A DNA stretch of 59,660 nucleotides, taken from Anaerolineae bacterium (lineage in GTDB: Bacteria; Chloroflexota; Anaerolineae; Promineifilales; Promineifilaceae). Position numbers and translations under genes: made by a program. Shown piece by piece: positions 54,014 to 59,660 of the stretch; position 1 is the stretch's first letter, and the number at the start of each line of letters is the position of its first letter. The notes beneath the pieces are model-generated. The model was not told the origin of the DNA and did no database searches. It worked only from the letters and a program-made list of their open reading frames with translations. The stretch is from the NCBI GenBank assembly GCA_019637635.1, contig JAHBVI010000034.1, forward strand, positions 1 through 59,660, in the 5' to 3' direction.

Positions 54014-54464
54014 CCCCGTAGAGTAGCTCTTGACGATAGGCTTGCACCTGTTCTGGCGTAATCTCAAAGTGGCGCAGGGTGTCCAGCGCCACCCCGTTTT
54101 CCACCTGTGTCAATGCCAGTAACAAATGCCCCGTGCTAATTTGTTGTTGACCCGCTTCTCTGGCTTCTTTCACGGCCGTATCCAACAATTCTCTGGCCGG
54201 CTGGTTCAATTCCGGCTTCACCGGCTCCTTTAGCTCGGCTGTATGTTTCAGGCGCTCCTCCATCCGGCGCGTGGGTTCCAGTTCCAAACCCAGCCGGTAT
54301 AACACCTTCCCGGCCGCGCTCTCCCGCGCCGCCATCAGGCCGAGCAAAATGTGTTTGGTGCCCAACTCCTGGTGATGCAGTCGCACCGCCTCCTGGTAAG
54401 CAAACCGCATGGCCGCCTCCGCCTCCGGCGTGAATGGTAAAAGATTCACCTGTTCCATCATCAA
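54006..54464 (-). CDS. Clp N-terminal domain protein (stand-alone)
   Basis: A 152-residue protein made of the double Clp-N repeat and nothing else. Repeat 1 is FTPEAEAAMRFAYQEAVRLHHQELGTKHILLGL (about 11-43), repeat 2 is LNQPARELLDTAVKEAREAGQQQISTGHLLLAL (about 85-117). In ClpC/ClpA this domain receives substrates or adaptors such as McsB and MecA. Stand-alone copies (ClpS/ClpT-like in plastids, free Clp-N in bacteria) may modulate a Clp protease. No ATPase part or Clp gene is nearby. Confidence 0.9.
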   Translation of the reverse strand: MMMEQVNLLPFTPEAEAAMRFAYQEAVRLHHQELGTKHILLGLMAARESAAGKVLYRLGLELEPTRRMEERLKHTAELKEPVKPELNQPARELLDTAVKEAREAGQQQISTGHLLLALTQVENGVALDTLRHFEITPEQVQAYRQELLYGGG

Positions 54465-54524
54465 TCCTCATCCTTTCCCGCACCCACTACACCACCGCGG
54501 GCCAACAAACCTGCCCCCATTATA

Positions 54525-54591
54525 CCCGATTACCGCTCACGGCTTACGGCTTACAGATTACGGATTACGGCTTACCGATTACCGATTACCT
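54525..54591. repeat. CCGTAAT-family array (CGGCTTA / CGATTAC words)
   Basis: Nine or so 7-base words of related sequence between the Clp-N gene and the importer operon. A minus-strand TATAAT (54519-54524) next to it could serve the Clp-N gene. Confidence 0.75.
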
Positions 54592-54733
54592 CCCCATGTC
54601 ACACCCCTGTCAGCAACGTGGCACAATAGGCATTGTGAACCAGGCCGATCAGCAGTACAGTAAACTTGTCGCACCCTATTTCCCGGTGGCGGCATTTTAT
54701 CCACCCCTATTTGTTTGATTGAGGAGAAACGCA

Positions 54734-57298
54734 ATGCAAGTCAAAAAATTGAGATTTACCCTTTTTGTACTTTTGCTCTTGTTTGGGCTGCTGCTTGCCG
54801 CCTGCGGCGGCGGCAACACCCAAACCGGAACCACACCAGCCGCAGCCACAACAGCGCCAGCGGCTGCAGCAACCACGGCTGCCCCGGCCCCCGAAACCGA
54901 TACTGGTGGCATGGATGCCGTGGAGGTCTTTTCCTGGTGGACGGGCGGCGGTGAAGCAGCCGGGCTGGACGCCATGATCGCCCTCTTCAAAGAGAAATAC
55001 CCGGACACCCAATTCATCAATGCGGCCGTAGCCGGGGGCGCCGGTACCAACGCCCGCGCCGTGTTGGCCACCCGCCTGCAAGCCAATGACCCGCCCGATA
55101 GCTGGCAGGGCCACGCCGGGCAAGAACTCATCGGCACCTACGTCGCCGCCAACCAGCTAGAACCACTGAACTTCCTCTATGAAGAAGAAGGCTGGTACGA
55201 CGTGATGCCCTCCACCCTCATCCCCCTGATGTCCCAGGGCGGTAACATCTACTCCGTACCCGTCAACATTCACCGCGCCAACGTGTTGTGGGCCAACCCC
55301 AAAGTGCTGGCCGAATATGGCGTAGATATGCCCACCACCCTGGACGAATGGTTTGCCGTGATGGATGAACTGCAAGCCGCCGGTATGGATGAACCGCTGG
55401 CCCTGGGTGAACAATGGACGGCCATGCACCTCTTTGAAACCATTCTGCTGGCCTCCCTCGGCCCAGATGGGTATGAAGAACTGTGGACGGGCGGCGATTG
55501 GAGTACGCCGGCCGTAGCCAAAGCATTGGCCGACTTTGAGAAAGTCCTCAGCTACACCAACAGCGACGCTTCCGCCTTAAGCTGGCAGGATGCCGGGCAG
55601 TTGGTGGTAGATGGCGACGCCGCCTTCAACGTGATGGGCGACTGGCAAGAAGGCTTCTTCCGCGAACTCGGTCTGACGCCCAATGAAGACTACGTCTGGG
55701 CGCCGGTGCCGGGCACGGCGGGCAATTTCCAGTTCCTCTCGGACAGCTTTGTGCTGCCCAAAGGCGCGCCGCACCGCGAGGCGGCCATTAACTGGCTGCG
55801 TCTGGCCGGTTCCAAAGAAGGGCAGGACGCTTTTAACCCCGTTAAAGGCTCCATCCCTGCCCGCAGCGATGGCGACCGCAGCCTGTATGGTGAGTATTTG
55901 CAATCGGCGATGGATGATTGGGCCAACAACCGCGTGGTTGGCAGCCTGACGCACGGCGTGGTGGCCAACGATAGCTGGAAGTCAGAAATTGACACCGCGC
56001 TGGGCCTGTACCTGGGTAACAAAAACGTGACCGGTTTCCAGGCGGCCTTAACGGCCGCAGCCACCGGCGCCGACCAGGAAGCGATTGACACCACCGCACC
56101 GACAACCACCGCTACCGTCAGCGGCCCCGTGGAAATCTTCTCCTGGTGGACGGGCGGCGGCGAAGCAGCCGGTTTGGACGCTATGATCAAGGTGTTCCAG
56201 GAACAATATCCCGACGTGGAATTCATTAACGCGGCCGTCGCCGGCGGCGCCGGCACCAATGCCCGCGCCGTGCTGGCTACCCGCTTGCAGGCCAATGATC
56301 CCCCCGATAGCTGGCAAGGCCATGCCGGGCAGGAACTCATCGGCACTTACGTGGCTGCCAACCAGCTAGAACCGGTGAACTTCCTGTATGAAGAAAATGG
56401 CTGGCTGGACGTGATGCCGGAAACGCTCATCCCCCTTATCTCCCAAGATGGTGACATCTACTCCGTGCCGGTGAACATTCACCGCGCCAACGTGCTGTGG
56501 GCCAACCCCAAAGTGCTGGTCGAGTATGGCGTGGACATGCCCACTACTCTGGATGAGTGGTTTGCCGCGATGGACGAATTGCAGGCGGCCGGCATGGCTG
56601 AACCGCTGGCGTTGGGGGAACAGTGGACAGCGCTGCACTTGTTTGAAACGATCTTGCTGGCCTCGCTTGGCCCGGATGGGTACGACGCCATCTGGAGTGG
56701 CGCAGACGACTGGAGCAGCCCGGAAGTGACCCAGGCGTTGGAGAATTTTGCCAAAATTCTGACCTACACCAACAGCGACGCTTCCGCCTTAAGCTGGCAG
56801 GATGCCGGGCAACTGGTGGTAGATGGCGATGCCGCCTTCAACGTGATGGGCGACTGGCAGGAAGGGTTCTACCGTGAACTGGGGCTGACGCCCAATGAAG
56901 ATTACGTCTGGGCGCCGGTACCGGGCACGGCGGGCAATTTCCAATTCCTCTCCGACAGCTTTGTGCTGCCGGTGGGCGCGCCCAACCGGGAAGCGGCCAT
57001 TGCCTGGTTGACGGTGGCCGGTTCGCAGGCAGGGCAGGATGCCTTTAACCCGGTCAAAGGTTCCATTCCCGCCCGCAGCGATGGCGACCGCAGTCTGTAC
57101 GGTGAATATCTGCTGTCGGCGATGGACGATTGGGCTAATGACCGTGTGACGGGCAGTCTGACGCACGGTGTGGTCGCCAACGATAGCTGGAAAGCGGAAA
57201 TTGACACGGCGCTGGGCCTGTTCCTGGGCACGGGCGACGTGGCCGCCCTCCAGAGTGCGTTGGTAAATGCCTGCGCTTCGTCGGGCGCTTGTAAGTAG
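54734..57298 (+). CDS. Tandem-duplicated glucose-type ABC substrate-binding lipoprotein
   Basis: An 854-residue lipoprotein. GAGGAGA before ATG 54734 sets the start. The signal peptide ends in the lipobox LLLAAC with Cys24. After a Thr/Ala-rich linker come two full binding-protein domains: residues about 63-455 and 466-854, each starting V-E-(V/I)-FSWWTGGGEAAGLDAMI. They are nearly identical along their length (for example NAAVAGGAGTNARAVLATRL, YSVPVNIHRANVLWANPK in both). The family is that of the Thermus-type glucose/mannose-binding protein. A single chain with two receptors is unusual. The linker between them is TTAPTTTATVSGP. The two permeases follow; no ATPase gene is in view, so a shared one is likely. 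Confidence 0.93.
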   Translation: MQVKKLRFTLFVLLLLFGLLLAACGGGNTQTGTTPAAATTAPAAAATTAAPAPETDTGGMDAVEVFSWWTGGGEAAGLDAMIALFKEKYPDTQFINAAVAGGAGTNARAVLATRLQANDPPDSWQGHAGQELIGTYVAANQLEPLNFLYEEEGWYDVMPSTLIPLMSQGGNIYSVPVNIHRANVLWANPKVLAEYGVDMPTTLDEWFAVMDELQAAGMDEPLALGEQWTAMHLFETILLASLGPDGYEELWTGGDWSTPAVAKALADFEKVLSYTNSDASALSWQDAGQLVVDGDAAFNVMGDWQEGFFRELGLTPNEDYVWAPVPGTAGNFQFLSDSFVLPKGAPHREAAINWLRLAGSKEGQDAFNPVKGSIPARSDGDRSLYGEYLQSAMDDWANNRVVGSLTHGVVANDSWKSEIDTALGLYLGNKNVTGFQAALTAAATGADQEAIDTTAPTTTATVSGPVEIFSWWTGGGEAAGLDAMIKVFQEQYPDVEFINAAVAGGAGTNARAVLATRLQANDPPDSWQGHAGQELIGTYVAANQLEPVNFLYEENGWLDVMPETLIPLISQDGDIYSVPVNIHRANVLWANPKVLVEYGVDMPTTLDEWFAAMDELQAAGMAEPLALGEQWTALHLFETILLASLGPDGYDAIWSGADDWSSPEVTQALENFAKILTYTNSDASALSWQDAGQLVVDGDAAFNVMGDWQEGFYRELGLTPNEDYVWAPVPGTAGNFQFLSDSFVLPVGAPNREAAIAWLTVAGSQAGQDAFNPVKGSIPARSDGDRSLYGEYLLSAMDDWANDRVTGSLTHGVVANDSWKAEIDTALGLFLGTGDVAALQSALVNACASSGACK

Positions 57299-57303
57299 TG
57301 AGA

Positions 57304-57365
57304 CTAGAGATTGGAGATTGGAGATTGGAGACTAACAATCTCCCAATCTCTAATCTCCCAATTTC
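57304..57365. repeat. AGATTGG-family inverted array
   Basis: Tandem AGATTGG words, a short loop and complementary CAATCTC words, five bases after the binding-protein stop. Confidence 0.8.
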
Positions 57366-57374
57366 TCCATAGAT

Positions 57375-57402
57375 GTAGGACAGGTGGGTAAACCTGTCCT
57401 AC
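57375..57402. repeat. Perfect palindrome before the permease genes
   Basis: 11-base arms (GTAGGACAGGT and complement), loop GGGTAA. Located 13 bases before ATG 57416. With the array upstream it may attenuate the importer transcript after the highly expressed binding protein. Confidence 0.6.
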
Positions 57403-57415
57403 AATTCCCCCCATT

Positions 57416-58312
57416 ATGAATCTAAAAAAGCTAGATCGGGACACAATCACAGCTATCCTGCTCATAGCCCCTTCCATTGTGGCTTTGTTGATCTTCGTCT
57501 ACGGCTTCATCTACTGGACGCTGCGGGTCTCTACCAGCAAGTGGATTGGGCTGACGCCGAATCTGGAATGGGCCGGCCTGAGCAATTACCTGGGACTGAT
57601 GAATGATCCCCGTTTCCACATTGATGTGCGCAACACCATCATTTTCACGCTCTTGTTTGTGGTCGGCTGCCTGTTGTTGGGGTTGGTGCTGGCGCTGCTG
57701 TTGGACCAGGGTTTGCGCGGTGAAACATTCTTTCGCAGTTTGTTTTTGTTTCCCATGGCCATCTCCTTCATTGTCACCGGGGTGGTGTGGCGCTGGCTGA
57801 TGAATCCGGCGGGCGGCTCACGCATCAGCGGTCTGAATCTGCTGTTTGATTCGCTGGGACTGGATTTTCTGATCAACAAATGGTACACCACGCCCAATTG
57901 GGGCATTGCCGCCATTGCCATTCCCGCCATCTGGCAGATGTCTGGTTTTACGATGGCGCTGTACCTGGGTGGGCTACGCGCCATTCCTGAGGAACTGCGG
58001 GAAGCGGCGCGGGTGGATGGGGCATCGGAATACCAGATTTACCGGCGCATTATTTTGCCCCTGTTGCGCCCGGTGACGTTGAGCGCCATGATTATCTTGG
58101 GGCACATTTCACTGAAGGTGTTTGACCTGATTATCGCCATAGCCGGGAAGCAGGTGGCGCTGGACGTGCCGGCCGTGTACATGTGGACGACGACGTTTGA
58201 TGGGCTGTTTTACGGCCGTGGCGCGTCCATCGGCATCTTCTTGCTGGTCACCGTGGCCGTACTGGTGATTCCCTACCTCTATTTCACTCTACGCCAGGAG
58301 GCCGAAGTATGA
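57416..58312 (+). CDS. Sugar ABC transporter permease, MalF-like
   Basis: A 298-residue membrane protein with six helices (first at about 15-35) and the permease EAA loop LRAIPEELREAARVDGASEYQIYRRIILPLLRPV (about 184-217). This is the MalF/UgpA-type subunit of carbohydrate importers (CUT1). It works with the double binding protein upstream and the MalG-like permease downstream, whose ATG overlaps its stop by four bases. ATG 57416 has no strong Shine-Dalgarno. Confidence 0.94.
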   Translation: MNLKKLDRDTITAILLIAPSIVALLIFVYGFIYWTLRVSTSKWIGLTPNLEWAGLSNYLGLMNDPRFHIDVRNTIIFTLLFVVGCLLLGLVLALLLDQGLRGETFFRSLFLFPMAISFIVTGVVWRWLMNPAGGSRISGLNLLFDSLGLDFLINKWYTTPNWGIAAIAIPAIWQMSGFTMALYLGGLRAIPEELREAARVDGASEYQIYRRIILPLLRPVTLSAMIILGHISLKVFDLIIAIAGKQVALDVPAVYMWTTTFDGLFYGRGASIGIFLLVTVAVLVIPYLYFTLRQEAEV

Positions 58313-59139
58313 CCGCATCCTATCGCCGTATCCCGTCCCGCGCCCTGATCTATATCTTGCTGCTCTTTTTTTCCATGTTCTACCTGATCCCCATGTATGT
58401 GATGCTGGTGACGGGGTTCAAGAACTTTGATGAAGTCAGCCTGCGCACCATGTGGGATTTACCCTCTGGGCTGGCAGTGGAAAACTTCCGGGCCGCTTAC
58501 CAGGTATTGGCCCCCCATTTATGGAATAGCATTCGGCTGGTCATTCCCACTGCCATGATTTCGGCCATGGTTGGTTCCATCAACGGCTACATTCTGACCA
58601 AATGGCGCTTCCCCGGTGTGGGCATCCTCTTCCCGCTTATCTTGTTTGGCATGTTTATCCCTTACCAGAGCATCATTATTCCCCTGGTGCAGTTTATGAG
58701 CTGGCTGGGATTGGCCGGTGGCATTCCGGGGCTGGCGCTGGCGCACATTATCTATGGCATCCCCATTACCACCCTCATTTTTCGCGGCTATTATGCCAGC
58801 GTACCCACAGAAATGGTGGAAGCGGCGCGCATTGACGGCGCCAGCCTGATCCAGACGTATGTGAACATCTTTTTGCCGCTGTCGGTACCGGCGTTTGTGG
58901 TGGTGTTGATCTGGCAGTTTACGGCGTCGTGGAATGACTTTTTGTTTGCCGTTATCCTCACCAATTCGTCGAACTGGCCGATTATGGTGGCGCTGAACAA
59001 TATGGCGGGCAGCCAGATTATTGCCTGGAATGTGCAGATGGCCGGTTCGTTCCTGGCGGCGCTGCCGACGTTGATTGTGTATATCATCTTGGGCCGGTAT
59101 TTCTTGCGGGGGTTGATGTCGGGGGCGTTGAAGGGGTAA
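58309..59139 (+). CDS. Sugar ABC transporter permease, MalG-like
   Basis: A 276-residue permease with six helices and the EAA loop SVPTEMVEAARIDGASLIQTYVNIFLPLSVPAF (about 164-196). It is the MalG/UgpE-type subunit of a CUT1 importer. The ATGA overlap with the MalF-like gene shows translational coupling. Closest type: the glucose/mannose importer permeases of Thermus and Chloroflexota, matching the binding protein. The operon lacks its ATPase in this window; an MsmX-like multitask ATPase elsewhere would complete it. Confidence 0.94.
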   Translation: MTASYRRIPSRALIYILLLFFSMFYLIPMYVMLVTGFKNFDEVSLRTMWDLPSGLAVENFRAAYQVLAPHLWNSIRLVIPTAMISAMVGSINGYILTKWRFPGVGILFPLILFGMFIPYQSIIIPLVQFMSWLGLAGGIPGLALAHIIYGIPITTLIFRGYYASVPTEMVEAARIDGASLIQTYVNIFLPLSVPAFVVVLIWQFTASWNDFLFAVILTNSSNWPIMVALNNMAGSQIIAWNVQMAGSFLAALPTLIVYIILGRYFLRGLMSGALKG

Positions 59140-59143
59140 AGCC

Positions 59144-59176
59144 GGTAATTCGTAATCCGTAATCCGTAATCCGTGA
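59144..59176. repeat. CCGTAAT-family array
   Basis: About four tandem CGTAATC words starting five bases after the permease stop. Confidence 0.75.
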
Positions 59177-59233
59177 GCGGTGATAGGCGGCTCGTCCTGG
59201 TGGTGGGGGCGGGCCGTTTTGGTTTACGGCCGT

Positions 59234-59264
59234 TTGTCGCCGCATATCCGGGATAGGGTATAAT
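59234..59264 (+). promoter_or_regulatory. Promoter of the MBL-fold gene
   Basis: TTGTCG (59234-59239) and a perfect TATAAT (59259-59264) with a 19-base spacer. AAGGAG follows at about 59275, 10 bases before ATG 59291. Confidence 0.6.
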
Positions 59265-59290
59265 TATGCGCTGTAAGGAGATGCTTTTTT

Positions 59291-59660
59291 ATGGAACTAA
59301 CCTGGTATGGGCTAAGCTGTTTTCGTTTTACGGAACGGAAATTCACCACGGTCGTTACCGACCCCTACAACGGCCATCTGGGGCTGCCCGCTCTTAAATT
59401 GAAGGCCGATGTGGTCACCGTGAGCCATGACGCGCGCGGGCACAACTTTGTGGACGGCGTCAGCGGCGCGGCGCATCATCTGACCGGCCCTGGCGAATAT
59501 GAAATTGGCGGCGTTTTTATCACCGGCATTCGCACCATCAGCGACGCCAAAACCAATCAGAATGTGATTTATGTATTTGATTATGATGGCCTGACTATTG
59601 CCCATTTAGGCGATATGCAGTCCGTGCCCTCCCAAACACAAATTGAGGCGTTGGAACAGG
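59291..59660 (+). CDS. MBL-fold metallo-hydrolase (C-terminus outside window)
   Basis: At least 123 residues from ATG 59291. ELTWYGLSCFRF at the start, TDPYNGHLGLP, VVTVSHDARGHNFVDGV and GEYEIGGVFITGI follow the pattern of the COG2220 (UlaG-like) branch of metallo-beta-lactamase-fold proteins, with DYDGLTIAHLGDM completing the strand before the central metal ligand. The usual HxHxDH motif is reduced to SHDARGHN, so only part of the metal site is standard. Function unknown. The gene has its own promoter and is cut by the window edge. Confidence 0.85.
   Translation, partial: MELTWYGLSCFRFTERKFTTVVTDPYNGHLGLPALKLKADVVTVSHDARGHNFVDGVSGAAHHLTGPGEYEIGGVFITGIRTISDAKTNQNVIYVFDYDGLTIAHLGDMQSVPSQTQIEALEQ

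Overview
The window looks like a chromosomal segment of an uncultured Chloroflexota bacterium (Anaerolineae-like). This is inferred from gene content: a Thermus/Chloroflexota-type glucose-binding protein and its permeases, DUF6062-like and Uma2 proteins, MoxR/DUF58, several GH families, and COG4986-type double permeases. Coding density is high, genes are GC-rich, and short operons alternate in direction. There is no rRNA, CRISPR array, IS transposase or obvious prophage. One tRNA (Lys, CTT) is present.

Layout. 1-3.0 kb: a membrane sensor cut by the window edge and a secreted beta-helix protein. 3.2-12.2 kb: a LolD-type ATPase, a small membrane protein, a GH2 beta-mannosidase, a MoxR/DUF58 pair, and a redox module (two small exported proteins, ApbE, ferric-reductase-like haem protein). 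12.2-18.4 kb: aroB, a two-gene ABC exporter, a HIT hydrolase, aroK and tRNA-Lys. 18.5-26.3 kb: a catalytically degenerate tyrosine recombinase, galactoside use (GH4, galT), a broken four-helix-bundle (S23) gene, two GIY-YIG nucleases, an esterase and homospermidine synthase. 26.3-32.7 kb (minus strand): a DUF6062-like protein, a DEAD helicase, and an anion-type ABC operon with a long structured leader. 32.9-39.0 kb (minus): a methyltransferase, a GT2-GtrA-kinase fusion, smpB and two S41 proteases. 39-54.5 kb: a divergent GH3, an ABC exporter, an APH-like kinase, Uma2, P450, SufE, an ICMT pair under a clear promoter/operator, a PEP-synthase-like enzyme, FkbM methyltransferase, a regulator and a Clp-N protein. 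54.7-59.7 kb: a glucose-type ABC importer whose binding protein is duplicated inside one polypeptide, then the start of an MBL-fold hydrolase.

The repeat landscape is the most striking property. (1) The octamer ACGGCCGT recurs every few hundred bases, inside and outside genes. (2) More than twenty intergenic gaps carry short arrays of 7- or 8-base words (ATTCATA, AGATTGG, CGTGATG, CCGTAAT, GGGTAATT families), usually followed by their reverse complement and often supplying the stop codon of the upstream gene. (3) Perfect palindromes with 10-22 bp arms sit at stop codons; two 33-bp ones lie in frame inside galT and the PEP-synthase-like gene. (4) A GIY-YIG nuclease gene is embedded in an alternating array of REP-like hairpins. 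(5) A four-helix-bundle gene is bracketed by heptamer arrays.

The strongest candidate for an undescribed system is the leader at 32517-32730 (minus strand). A promoter is followed by a 20-codon Glu/Pro-rich peptide ORF, then mutually exclusive hairpins, the last of which hides the Shine-Dalgarno of a small MgtE_N-like gene heading a double-permease ABC operon. This is the layout expected of a translation-coupled, possibly Mg2+-responsive, switch.
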